Of a DNA stretch of 64,000 nucleotides, positions 8,995 to 17,152 are shown one piece after another. The stretch spans positions 186,001 through 250,000 of the forward strand of contig NZ_SOAM01000003.1 in assembly GCF_004364555.1 (NCBI RefSeq), given 5' to 3'. A program made the position numbers and the translations under genes. The notes under the pieces are model-generated. The model was not told the DNA's origin, did no database searches, and was given only the letters and a program-made list of their open reading frames with translations. Source of the DNA: Amnibacterium kyonggiense (GTDB lineage Bacteria; Actinomycetota; Actinomycetes; Actinomycetales; Microbacteriaceae). How positions within the stretch are numbered: the stretch's first letter is position 1; each line of letters begins with the position of its first letter.

Positions 8995-9981
8995 TCAGCG
9001 GTAGGCGAGTATCTCGATGACGTTCCCGTCACCGATGTCGATGAGCGTACCCGGAACGACCGCCAGGGACTCGCCCGACTCGAGGCGGCGCACGCCCGTG
9101 CCCGGCTGGCGGACCACGGTGCCGTTCGTCGACTCCAGGTCGGTGAGCACGAGGCCCTGGTGCGTCGGCCGCAGCTCGATGTGCGTCGCGGACACCTCAC
9201 GGCTCGGGCTGTCGACCCGCACGAGGCGCGGCAGGATGCCGCCGGTGATGCGCGGGCTGCGCGGCTGGCGCCCGACGTAGACGGGCGCGTCGACCCGCTC
9301 GGGCGCGCGGTCGCCGAGGCGGAACGCGGCCGCGATCTCGGTCTCCGGCGTCGGCGCCGTGGGCGGCGGCTCCCCGCGGTGGCGGCGGAGGGAGGCGGCG
9401 CGCCGCCCGAGGTCCCCGAGCACGTTCGTGTCGTGCGGGTCGAGGGAGGCCAATGGCGGCGCGGGGGGCTGCTGCACGGGCGTCGGCTGCGAGCGCGGCG
9501 GGGCGGCGGCCGTCTCGGCGGACCACCCGAGCCACGGCCCGAACACGACGCCGCCGTCGATCGGCAGGTCCCCCGGCTGCTGCGACAGGTCGCCCGGCGA
9601 CCGCTGCAGCGGCCCGAGGGCGAACCGCTCGACCCCGGTCAGCTCGGCCACGTACCAGGGCTCGGAGCCGCGCGCGTCGACGCGGCGCACGCGACCACCG
9701 ACCGACACGTCGGCGCAGCCGCCGCCGCGGACCACGAACGTGGTCGTGCGGCCGAGCGCCGCGATCGCGTAGGAGTCGACGACGGAGACGCCGCGCGCCG
9801 GGATGGCCGCGACGAGCGCGTCGAGGCCGAGCGTCTCGTCCGCGGCGATGCGCCAGAGGTTGCTCATCGTCGAGACGGTCGTGGCGGGCCCGAAGGCGCC
9901 GAGGAACCGATCCGTGACGAGCAGTCGCCAGTCGGCGCCGGGTCCGGGGACCTCTGCCGAGTAGAAGGCGCCTGCCACCAC
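8995..9981 (-). CDS. FHA-domain protein
   Basis: Protein of 328 residues with a C-terminal forkhead-associated domain that reads phosphothreonine. FHA landmarks are SPSREVSATHIEL (the core Ser..His), TDLESTNGTVV and the closing GDGNVIEIL. About 190 N-terminal residues form a separate globular region that I do not recognise, followed by a Pro/Gln-rich linker. The GTG at 9981 has GGGGGA about nine bases upstream. It heads the FHA-PP2C-FtsK set. FHA plus PP2C implies control by threonine phosphorylation, possibly of the ATPase; that link is inference. Confidence 0.85.
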   Translation of the reverse strand: MVAGAFYSAEVPGPGADWRLLVTDRFLGAFGPATTVSTMSNLWRIAADETLGLDALVAAIPARGVSVVDSYAIAALGRTTTFVVRGGGCADVSVGGRVRRVDARGSEPWYVAELTGVERFALGPLQRSPGDLSQQPGDLPIDGGVVFGPWLGWSAETAAAPPRSQPTPVQQPPAPPLASLDPHDTNVLGDLGRRAASLRRHRGEPPPTAPTPETEIAAAFRLGDRAPERVDAPVYVGRQPRSPRITGGILPRLVRVDSPSREVSATHIELRPTHQGLVLTDLESTNGTVVRQPGTGVRRLESGESLAVVPGTLIDIGDGNVIEILAYR

Positions 9982-10052
9982 GTGAAGCCGTCCCCCATCA
10001 CTGCCGTGCGTGCCGCCCGTCGGCCCCTCGGAACGGCGCCGCGACCGCGCGC

Positions 10053-11486
10053 TCAGGCTCCGATGTAGGACATGACGTGCTTCAGGCGAGTGTAGTCCTC
10101 GAAGCCGTAGGCCGAGAGGTCCTTGCCGTAGCCGGAGTGCTTGAAGCCGCCGTGCGGCATCTCCGCGACGATCGGGATGTGGGTGTTGATCCACACGCAG
10201 CCGAAGTCGAGCGCGCGTGACACCCGCATCGCCGTCCCGTGATCCGTCGTCCAGACCGAGGACGCGAGGCCGTACTGCACGTCGTTCGCCCACTCGATCG
10301 CCTGGGCCTCGTCGCGGAAGCGCTGCACGGTCTGCACCGGGCCGAAGATCTCCTGCTGCACGGCCTCGTCGTCCTGCCGCAGGTTCGACACGATCGTGGC
10401 GTCCCAGAAGTAGCCGGTGGCGCCGTGGCGGCGCCCGCCCGTCTCGACGCGCGCGTGGTCGGGCAGGCGGTCGACGAAGCCGGCCACGCGCGCGAACTGG
10501 TCGGCATTGTTCACCGGCCCGTACATCACGTCCTCGTCCGGCGCGCCGGTCGTCGCGTGCGTCCTCGCCTCCTCCGCGAGCGCCGCCACGAACTCGTCGT
10601 GGACGCCCTCCTGCACGAGGATGCGCGTCGCGGCGGTGCAGTCCTGCCCCGCGTTGAAGTACCCCGCGGCGACGATCCCGGCCGCGGCCGCCTCGAGGTC
10701 GGCGTCGTCGAAGACGATGACGGGCGCCTTGCCGCCCAGCTCGAGGTGGACGCGCTTCAGGTCGCCGGAGGCCGCCCTCGCGACCGCCATCCCGGCCCGG
10801 ACCGACCCGGTGATCGAGATCATGGCGGGCGTGCGGTGGTCGACCATGGCGGCGCCGGTCTCGCGCCCGCCCGTGATCACGTTGAGCACGCCCGCTGGCA
10901 GGAACTCCGCGGCGACCTCCGCGAGCAGCAGGGTCGACGACGGCGTCGTCTCCGAGGGCTTCAGCACGATCGTGTTGCCGGCCGCGATCGCGGGGGCGAA
11001 CTTCCACGTCGCCATGTTCAGCGGGTAGTTCCAGGGCGTGACCTGACCGATCACGCCGACCGGTTCGCGCCGGATGAAGGAGGTGTGGTCCTTCAGGTAC
11101 TCGCCGGCGCTCAGCCCCTCGAGGTTGCGGGCCGCTCCCGCGAAGAACCGGATCTGGTCGACGGACGGGAGGATCTCGTCCTGCACCAGGCTGCCGAGCG
11201 GCTTGCCGGTGTCCCGCGACTCGAGCGCCGCGAACTCGTCGGCGCGCGCCTCCATCGCGTCGGCGATCCGGATCAGCGCGAGCTGCCGCTCGGACGGCGT
11301 CGCGTCGCGCCAGCCGCCGAAGGCCGCCTTCGCGGCGGCGAAGGCGACGTCCACCTGCTCCGGTCCGGAGTCGACCGAGGTGCCGTACACCTCCTCCGTC
11401 ACCGGCGAGACGAGGTCGATCGTGCCCGGGCCGCCCTCCTGCAGCTCGCCGCCGATGAAGTTGCCGAGGGTCGCGGTTCCCGTCAT
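10053..11486 (-). CDS. aldehyde dehydrogenase, likely 4-aminobutanal dehydrogenase
   Basis: NAD(P)+-dependent aldehyde dehydrogenase (477 aa). Family landmarks are VTPWNYPLNMATWK, the glycine motif ISITGSVRAG, the general base in VHLELGGKAP and the nucleophile in NAGQDCTAATR. The sequence resembles gamma-aminobutyraldehyde dehydrogenases, and it stands divergent from an Lrp regulator, an amine aminotransferase and a DAO-type oxidase, so conversion of 4-aminobutanal to GABA is the best guess. GABA would then go to GabT at 4 kb. Start is the ATG at 11486. The stop lies about 70 bp from the FHA gene. Confidence 0.85.
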   Translation of the reverse strand: MTGTATLGNFIGGELQEGGPGTIDLVSPVTEEVYGTSVDSGPEQVDVAFAAAKAAFGGWRDATPSERQLALIRIADAMEARADEFAALESRDTGKPLGSLVQDEILPSVDQIRFFAGAARNLEGLSAGEYLKDHTSFIRREPVGVIGQVTPWNYPLNMATWKFAPAIAAGNTIVLKPSETTPSSTLLLAEVAAEFLPAGVLNVITGGRETGAAMVDHRTPAMISITGSVRAGMAVARAASGDLKRVHLELGGKAPVIVFDDADLEAAAAGIVAAGYFNAGQDCTAATRILVQEGVHDEFVAALAEEARTHATTGAPDEDVMYGPVNNADQFARVAGFVDRLPDHARVETGGRRHGATGYFWDATIVSNLRQDDEAVQQEIFGPVQTVQRFRDEAQAIEWANDVQYGLASSVWTTDHGTAMRVSRALDFGCVWINTHIPIVAEMPHGGFKHSGYGKDLSAYGFEDYTRLKHVMSYIGA

Positions 11487-11526
11487 GGGCACGAACCTAG
11501 TGCTCCGTCTCCGACCGCCGCGACGG

Positions 11527-11577
11527 CGGATTCCGTTGGTCGAGAGGGTTCGGAACGACGGATCCGGTGGCGGAATG
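11527..11577. promoter_or_regulatory. divergent promoter/operator region
   Basis: The short gap between the aldehyde dehydrogenase and Lrp genes holds an imperfect inverted repeat: GGATTCCG near 11528 is mirrored by CGGAAT at 11571-11576, with TTCGGAACG and GGATCCGG between. Lrp-family proteins usually bind such degenerate palindromes beside their own gene, so it is a candidate Lrp site. Boundaries are approximate. Confidence 0.4.
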
Positions 11578-11604
11578 CGCTCCGTCCTGCCAGACTCGAC
11601 CGTC

Positions 11605-12084
11605 GTGACGTCCCGCGCACGCGACCGAGCCCTGCCCCTGCACCTCGACGACGTCTCGAAGGCGATCGTCGACCAGCTGCAGGAGGACGGGCGACGGTCG
11701 TACGCCGACATCGGCAAGCACGTCGGCCTCTCGGAGGCGGCGGTGCGGCAGCGCGTCCAGCGCCTCACCGAAGCGGGCGTGATGCAGATCGTCGCCGTCA
11801 CCGACCCGATGCAGCTCGGCTTCACCCGCCAGGCGATGATCGGCGTCCGCGTCTCCGGGGACGTGCGGGAGGTCGCGGACCGCCTGGCTGAGATCTCCGC
11901 CGTCGACTACGTGGTCATGACGGCGGGCACCTTCGACCTGCTCGCCGAGGTCGTGTGCGAGAACGACGACGACCTCATCGAGCTGCTGAACGGCGAGATC
12001 CGGCGGACGCCGGGGGTGACGGCGACGGAGACGTTCGTCTACCTCCAGCTCCGCAAGCAGGCCTACCACTGGGGCGTCCGATGA
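11605..12084 (+). CDS. Lrp/AsnC-family transcriptional regulator
   Basis: DNA-binding regulator (159 aa) with an N-terminal winged HTH (VSKAIVDQLQEDGRRSYADI, then LSEAAVRQRVQRLTEAG) and a C-terminal RAM ligand-binding domain (VDYVVMTAGTFDLLAEVVC). It is divergent from the aldehyde dehydrogenase and upstream of the amine aminotransferase and oxidase, so it probably senses an amine or amino acid of this pathway. GTG 11605 is chosen because it lies eight bases after CAGACT, matching other leaderless starts here; ATG 11575 would add ten residues and has no clear ribosome site. Confidence 0.88.
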   Translation: MTSRARDRALPLHLDDVSKAIVDQLQEDGRRSYADIGKHVGLSEAAVRQRVQRLTEAGVMQIVAVTDPMQLGFTRQAMIGVRVSGDVREVADRLAEISAVDYVVMTAGTFDLLAEVVCENDDDLIELLNGEIRRTPGVTATETFVYLQLRKQAYHWGVR

Positions 12085-12094
12085 GAGCCGCCCC

Positions 12095-12153
12095 GGTTCA
12101 CGGATACGGAGATCCGCGGCGCGCAGCGTCCCGGATCTCCGTATCCGTGAACC
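12095..12153 (+). terminator. 22-bp perfect hairpin between regulator and aminotransferase
   Basis: Bases 12095-12116 are the exact reverse complement of 12132-12153, with a 15-base loop. There is no T-run afterwards. The hairpin begins ten bases after the Lrp stop and ends just before the GAGGAG ribosome site of the next gene. It may terminate the regulator transcript or act as a leader attenuator or operator for the aminotransferase. Confidence 0.6.
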
Positions 12154-12172
12154 CGTACGAGGAGGAGACACC

Positions 12173-13585
12173 ATGACCGTCACCGACCAGCTCGTGCCGG
12201 ATCCCGCGCCGGCGGTCGACGCCGACCTGCAGCGGAAGGCGAAGGACCACCTCTGGCTGCACTTCTCCCGCCAGAGCGCGATGGCGGAGCACGGCGTGCC
12301 CGTCATCGTGAAGGGCGAGGGCCACCACATCTGGGACGCCGCGGGCAAGCGCTACATCGACGGCCTGTCCGGGCTGTTCGTCGTCAACGCCGGGCACGGC
12401 CGCCGTCGGCTCGCGGAGGCGGCGGCGAAGCAGGCGGAGCAGCTCGCCTTCTTCCCCATCTGGTCCTACGCCCACCCGGCGGCGATCGAGCTCGCCGAAC
12501 GGCTCGCGCTCGCGGCGCCCGGCGACCTGAACCGCGTGTTCTTCTCCACCGGCGGCGGCGAGGCGGTCGAGACCGCGTACAAGCTCGCGAAGCAGTACTT
12601 CAAGCTCATCGGCAAACCGAGCAAGTACAAGGTCATCTCGCGGCAGTACGCCTACCACGGCACCCCGCACGGCGCGCTCGCGATCACCGGACTGCCGGGC
12701 ATGAAGGCGCCGTTCGAGCCGCTGCCCGCCGGCAGCTTCCGCGTGCCGAACACGAACTTCTACCGCGCGGAGGAGGCCGGCGGCCCGACCGACGACCTCG
12801 AGGCGTTCGGCCGCTGGGCCGCGGACCGCATCGAGCAGCAGATCCTGCTCGAGGGGCCGGAGACCGTCGCGGCCGTCTTCCTCGAGCCGGTGCAGAACTC
12901 CGGCGGCTGCTTCCCGCCCCCGCCCGGATACTTCCAGCGGGTGCGCGAGATCTGCGACCGGCACGACGTGCTGCTCGTGTCCGACGAGGTCATCTGCGCG
13001 TTCGGCCGGATCGGCTCGACCTTCGCGGCCGACGTCTTCGGCTACCGGCCGGACATGATCACGTGCGCGAAGGCGATGACCTCCGGCTACTCCCCCATCG
13101 GCGCGACGATCGTGTCGGAGCGGATCTACGAGCCGTTCTCGCACGGCTCGACGAGCTTCGCCCACGGCTACACGTTCGCCGGGCACCCGGTGTCCGCGGC
13201 GGTCGCGCTCGAGAACCTCGCGATCTTCGAGGAGGAGGGGCTGAACGAACGGGTCCGCGAGAAGAGCCCGCTGTTCCGCGCCGCGCTCGAGCGCCTGAAA
13301 GACCTCCCTATCGTCGGCGACGTGCGCGGCGACGGCTACTTCTTCGGCATCGAGCTCGTGAAGGACAAGGCGACGAAGGAGACCTTCGACGACGACGAGT
13401 CCGAGCGCCTGCTCCGAGGCTTCCTGTCCTCGGCGCTGTTCGACGCGGGCCTGTACTGCCGCGCCGACGACCGCGGCGACCCCGTCATCCAGCTCGCGCC
13501 GCCGCTCACGATCGGCGAGCGGGAGTTCGACGAGATCGAGTCGATCCTGCGCGGCGTCCTCACCGAGGCGTGGTCGCACCTGTGA
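12173..13585 (+). CDS. class III omega-aminotransferase, putrescine/diamine type
   Basis: PLP aminotransferase (470 aa) resembling pyruvate-dependent putrescine and beta-alanine transaminases (SpuC-like). Landmarks: IDGLSGLFVVNAGHG at the N terminus, VFFSTGGGEAVETAYKLAK, FLEPVQNSGGCF, the Asp in VSDEVICAFGR, and the PLP lysine in TCAKAMTSGYSPIG. The ATG at 12173 follows GAGGAGA at good spacing. Its stop overlaps the start of the DAO-type oxidase (GTGA). With the aldehyde dehydrogenase and GabT this would convert putrescine to 4-aminobutanal, GABA and succinic semialdehyde. The exact amine is inferred. Confidence 0.87.
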   Translation: MTVTDQLVPDPAPAVDADLQRKAKDHLWLHFSRQSAMAEHGVPVIVKGEGHHIWDAAGKRYIDGLSGLFVVNAGHGRRRLAEAAAKQAEQLAFFPIWSYAHPAAIELAERLALAAPGDLNRVFFSTGGGEAVETAYKLAKQYFKLIGKPSKYKVISRQYAYHGTPHGALAITGLPGMKAPFEPLPAGSFRVPNTNFYRAEEAGGPTDDLEAFGRWAADRIEQQILLEGPETVAAVFLEPVQNSGGCFPPPPGYFQRVREICDRHDVLLVSDEVICAFGRIGSTFAADVFGYRPDMITCAKAMTSGYSPIGATIVSERIYEPFSHGSTSFAHGYTFAGHPVSAAVALENLAIFEEEGLNERVREKSPLFRAALERLKDLPIVGDVRGDGYFFGIELVKDKATKETFDDDESERLLRGFLSSALFDAGLYCRADDRGDPVIQLAPPLTIGEREFDEIESILRGVLTEAWSHL

Positions 13586-14937
13586 CGGACCCGAGGTCGG
13601 TCTCCTTCTGGCTCGACGACCTCGCGGCGACGGGGTTCGACGACCTCGCGCCCCGCGCGACCCTGCCCGGTGACGTCGCGGCGGACGTCTGCATCGTCGG
13701 AGCGGGCTTCACGGGGCTCTGGACCGCGGTGTCGGTGCTCGAGCGCGAGCCCGACGCCCGGGTCGTCGTCGTCGAGCGCGAGTTCGCCGGCTTCGGCGCG
13801 TCGGGCCGCAACGGCGGCTGGGTCTCCGCGCTCTTCCCGGTCGGCCCGGCCGAGCTGGCGCGCCGGCACGGCGACGCCGCCGCCCGGGCGATGTCGGCGG
13901 CGATGCTCGACACGGTGGCGGAGGTCGGCCGCGCCGCCGGCGCGCTCGGCATCGACTGCGACTACGACCGGCAGGGCACCTTCGCACTCGTCCGGTCCGG
14001 GCTCGCGGACCGCGCGGCGGCCGCGGAGCAGCGCGAGGCGGAGGAGGCCGGGCAGCCCGTGCCCGAGCGCCGCAGCGACCCCGCGCTCGGCGAGACGCTC
14101 TGGACCGAGGCGTGCGCGAGCGTCCACCCCGGGAAGCTCGTCCGCGGCCTCGCGCGTGCGGCGGAGGAGCGCGGCACCCGCGTCTTCGAGCGCACGCACG
14201 TGACCGGCCTGGAGCCCGGCCGGGTGACGACCACCGAGGGCACCGTCGTCGCCGACCGGGTCGTCGTGGCGACGGAGGCGTGGGGGTCGGAGCTGCCCGG
14301 CGTCGGCCGCCGGATCCTCCCGCTCTACTCGCTCGTGCTCGCCACGGAGCCGCTGCCCGGATCCGTCTGGGCCGCGATCGGCCTGCCCCGGGGCGCGACC
14401 GTCACCGACTTCCGCCACAACCTCGTCTACGGCCAGCGCACCGCCGACGACCGGCTCGTCTTCGGCGGCCGCGGCGCCCGCTACCACCTCGGCAGCGCGA
14501 TCCGGCCGGCGTACGACCGGTCGGCCGTCGTGCACCGGCACCTCGAGCGCGAGCTCGCCGCGCTCTTCCCCGCGGCGGCCGGGGCGCGCGTCACGCACCG
14601 CTGGGGCGGCCCGCTCGGCGTACCGCGCGACTGGCACGCGTTCGTCTCACCGCTCGCGGGCGGACGGGTCGTGGTCGCGGGCGGCTACGTCGGCGACGGA
14701 GTCGCCACCGCGAACCTCGCGGGACGGACGGTCGCGGACCTGGTCACAGATCGCCGCACGCCCCTCACCGCGCTCCCGTGGGTCGGCAAGCGGCCGCCGC
14801 GGTGGGAGCCCGAACCGCTGCGGATGGCCGGGGTGAACGCGGTCATCGGCTCCCTGTCGGTGGCGGACGCGGAGGAGCGGCTGCTCGGGCGCCCGTCCCG
14901 CATCGCCGCGATCGCCGGGCGGCTCGGCCGCGAGTGA
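13582..14937 (+). CDS. DAO-family FAD-dependent amine oxidoreductase
   Basis: Flavoprotein of 451 residues in the D-amino-acid-oxidase fold. The Rossmann FAD motif is VCIVGAGFTGLWTAVSVLE near residue 30, followed by FGASGRNGGWVSALF, which is typical of PuuB-like gamma-glutamylputrescine and related amine oxidases. The C-terminal FAD loop is VVVAGGYVGDGVATANLAG. Translation is coupled to the aminotransferase through GTGA. Probable role: oxidative deamination of an amine or N-substituted amine in the same pathway; a gamma-glutamylputrescine substrate would need a PuuA ligase, which is not in the window. Confidence 0.83.
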   Translation: MTDPRSVSFWLDDLAATGFDDLAPRATLPGDVAADVCIVGAGFTGLWTAVSVLEREPDARVVVVEREFAGFGASGRNGGWVSALFPVGPAELARRHGDAAARAMSAAMLDTVAEVGRAAGALGIDCDYDRQGTFALVRSGLADRAAAAEQREAEEAGQPVPERRSDPALGETLWTEACASVHPGKLVRGLARAAEERGTRVFERTHVTGLEPGRVTTTEGTVVADRVVVATEAWGSELPGVGRRILPLYSLVLATEPLPGSVWAAIGLPRGATVTDFRHNLVYGQRTADDRLVFGGRGARYHLGSAIRPAYDRSAVVHRHLERELAALFPAAAGARVTHRWGGPLGVPRDWHAFVSPLAGGRVVVAGGYVGDGVATANLAGRTVADLVTDRRTPLTALPWVGKRPPRWEPEPLRMAGVNAVIGSLSVADAEERLLGRPSRIAAIAGRLGRE

Positions 14938-14991
14938 ACCCGAGCGCTGTCGGCGCGCGCCCGTAGGCTTGCGGGGACGAAGGGGTCCCAT

Positions 14992-15534
14992 CTGTCCTAC
15001 ACGACGTCCGTCCGCCGTCCGGAGCCCCAGCGGGCCCGGCGCCGCGTCACGCGACCCGATCTCGGCGTCCTCGGCGTCTTCGTCCTGATCGCGGTCGCCG
15101 TCGCGGCCTTCGGCAGCCTCGTGTCCGTCGCCGGCGTGGACGGCTGGTACGCCGACGCGCGGCACGTCACCTGGACGCCGCCCAACTGGGCGTTCGGCGT
15201 CGTCTGGAGCGTGCTCTACCTGCTCATGGCGGTGTCCGGCTGGCTGCTGTGGCTGCGCCGGGCCCGGGGGGCGCTCGGCCTCTACGTCACGCAGCTCGTC
15301 GTGAACGCGCTCTGGACGCCGGTGTTCTTCGGCGGCTATCCGCTGATCGGGACGACGGCGCTGTGGATCGGCGTCGCGATCATCGTGCTGCTCGACCTCC
15401 TCGTCACGGCCACGATCGCCACCGCCTGGCGCGTCTCCCGCCCGGCCGCGCTCCTGCTCGTCCCCTACCTCGCGTGGATCCTCTACGCGAGCACGCTGAA
15501 CTGGGGCGACGCGGTGCTCAGCTCCCTGAACTGA
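14992..15534 (+). CDS. TspO/MBR-family membrane protein, probable CTG start
   Basis: Five-helix membrane protein of the TspO/translocator family, which binds porphyrins and affects tetrapyrrole and stress responses. Family landmarks are VDGWYADARHVTWTPPNWAF, VWSVLYLLMAVSGWLLW, NALWTPVFFGG and the C-terminal YLAWILYASTLNW. The first helix (VLGVFVLIAVAVAAFG) lies upstream of the first GTG in frame (15121), so that GTG cannot be the true start. The only initiator-like codon that fits is CTG 14992, six bases after AAGGGG (14980-14985). A -10-like TAGGCT is at 14964-14969. The product is about 180 aa. Family certain, start unusual. Confidence 0.8.
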   Translation: MSYTTSVRRPEPQRARRRVTRPDLGVLGVFVLIAVAVAAFGSLVSVAGVDGWYADARHVTWTPPNWAFGVVWSVLYLLMAVSGWLLWLRRARGALGLYVTQLVVNALWTPVFFGGYPLIGTTALWIGVAIIVLLDLLVTATIATAWRVSRPAALLLVPYLAWILYASTLNWGDAVLSSLN

Positions 15535-15652
15535 CCGGCGTTCCGCTCCTCCACAGCCCGGGATCCGGCGCTGCGGGCATGCGGCGCGGTGCCGCCGGCG
15601 GGCCCGACCGTACGGTCCCTGCGTGCTCCCCGCTCCCACTACCCTCCGGATG

Positions 15653-16243
15653 ATGAACGCCGTGACCGGGCCCGACGGCCGCGCGCGCTGCGCCTGGGCG
15701 ACCGGCGACCTGTACAGCGCGTACCACGACGACGAGTGGGGCGTCCCGCTCCACGGCGACCGCGCCCTCTACGAGAAGCTCACCCTGGAGGGGTTCCAGA
15801 GCGGCCTCTCGTGGATCGTGATCCTCCGCAAGCGACCCGCGTTCCGCGAGGCGTTCGTCGGCTTCGATCCGGCCGCCGTCGCCGCGTTCGGGGAGGACGA
15901 CGTCGAGCGCCTGCTGCAGGACGCGGGCATCGTCCGGAACCGGAAGAAGATCGAGGCGGCGATCGACAACGCGAGGGCGGTGTCGGCGCTCGCCGACCGC
16001 GACGGCGAGGGCGCGCTCGACCGGCTGATCTGGTCGTTCCAGCCGGCGGCCGCGGCGGAGCACGTGCCGCCCGCGGACTACACGGACATCCCGGCGGCGA
16101 CGAGCGCGTCGAAGGCGCTCGCGAAGGCCCTCAAGCGCGAGGGCCTCCGCTTCGTCGGGCCGACGACGATCTACGCCCTGATGCAGTCGGCCGGGGTCGT
16201 CGACGACCACGTGGCCGGCTGCTGGCGCGCCGAGCATCGCTGA
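15653..16243 (+). CDS. tag: DNA-3-methyladenine glycosylase I
   Basis: Base-excision repair enzyme (196 aa) that removes 3-methyladenine from DNA. The zinc ligands are in place: Cys in RCAWATG, His in YHDDEWGVPLHG, and His plus Cys in DDHVAGCWR near the C terminus. The LEGFQSGLSWIVILRKR helix-hairpin region and the base-binding Glu are also conserved. ATG 15653 is preferred; ATG 15650 is adjacent, and TACCCT lies seven bases before 15653, again the leaderless pattern. It converges with the peptide ABC operon, separated by a nested palindrome. Confidence 0.92.
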   Translation: MNAVTGPDGRARCAWATGDLYSAYHDDEWGVPLHGDRALYEKLTLEGFQSGLSWIVILRKRPAFREAFVGFDPAAVAAFGEDDVERLLQDAGIVRNRKKIEAAIDNARAVSALADRDGEGALDRLIWSFQPAAAAEHVPPADYTDIPAATSASKALAKALKREGLRFVGPTTIYALMQSAGVVDDHVAGCWRAEHR

Positions 16244-16268
16244 CGCCTCGCCCCACCCCGATCGAAGG

Positions 16269-16326
16269 CGGGCGTGATGCGACGAGGCGGGCGTGTTCGG
16301 ACGCCCGTTTCGTCGCATCACGCCCG
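16269..16326. terminator. nested palindrome between convergent genes
   Basis: Outer arms 16269-16285 and 16310-16326 are 17-bp perfect complements; inside them CGGGCGT (16288-16294) pairs with ACGCCCG (16301-16307) around a GTTCGG loop. The element can fold on either strand, so it is a probable two-way terminator between tag and the ABC operon. It lacks T-runs. Confidence 0.7.
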
Positions 16327-16372
16327 TCTTGCGGTCGTCCCGCCCCGCGCCGCCACGGGCGAGGCCGACCGC

Positions 16373-17152
16373 TCAGACGGCGGGCAGCCGCCCCAGGCCG
16401 TCCGCGATCGGGATAGCGGCGAGCAGGCGACGCGTGTAGGGGTGCTGCGGCGACGCCCAGACCTGCTCCGCCGGGCCCTGCTCGACGATCCGGCCCGCCT
16501 GCATGACCGCGATCCGGTCCGCGATCACCCGCACGACGGCGAGGTCGTGGCTGATGAAGAGCAGCGACGCGCCCCGCTCGAGCGCGACGCGGCGCATGAG
16601 CGCCGCGACGCGCGCCTGCAGGCTCGCGTCGAGGGAGGCGATCGGCTCGTCGCCGATGAGCAGGTCCGGACCCGCCGCCATCGCGCGAGCGATCGCCACG
16701 CGCTGGCGCTGGCCGCCGGAGAACTCGTGCGGATACCGCGACCCCGCCGACGCGTCGAGGCCGACGGAGTCGAGCAGCTCCGCGACCGTCGGCGCCCCGC
16801 CGCCGGCGACGCGGCGGCCGTCCTCGATCTGCGCGCCGACCCGGCGTCGGGGGTTCAGCGACGCGTACGGGTTCTGGAACACCATCTGGATGCGACGCAG
16901 CCGCGGGTCGCGCGGTCGGAGGCCGAGCTTCTCGACCGGCTCGCCGTCGAGCAGGATCCGTCCCCCGGCGAGAGGCTCGAGACCGCACACGGCGCGTGCG
17001 AGGGTCGACTTGCCGCAGCCGGACTCCCCGACGAGGCCGACGACCTCCCCGGCGCCGACCTCGAGGTCGACGGCGTCGACGGCGGTGAGGACGTTCCGGC
17101 CGGGCTGGCGGTACGTGACGGACGCCCCCTCGATCGACAGGCGCGCGGTCAT
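16373..17152 (-). CDS. peptide/nickel ABC transporter ATPase (DppF/OppF type)
   Basis: ATP-hydrolysing subunit (259 aa) of an oligopeptide-type importer. Walker A GLVGESGCGKSTLARA, the Q-loop RIQMVFQNPYASLNPRR, the signature FSGGQRQRVAIARAM, Walker B LLIGDEP and the switch His in LLFISHDLAV are all present, as is the C-terminal HPYTRRLLAAIP segment specific to Opp/Dpp ATPases. The ATG at 17152 overlaps the stop of the previous ATPase (ATGA). It is the last gene of a five-gene operon reading leftwards from 21497. Confidence 0.92.
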   Translation of the reverse strand: MTARLSIEGASVTYRQPGRNVLTAVDAVDLEVGAGEVVGLVGESGCGKSTLARAVCGLEPLAGGRILLDGEPVEKLGLRPRDPRLRRIQMVFQNPYASLNPRRRVGAQIEDGRRVAGGGAPTVAELLDSVGLDASAGSRYPHEFSGGQRQRVAIARAMAAGPDLLIGDEPIASLDASLQARVAALMRRVALERGASLLFISHDLAVVRVIADRIAVMQAGRIVEQGPAEQVWASPQHPYTRRLLAAIPIADGLGRLPAV

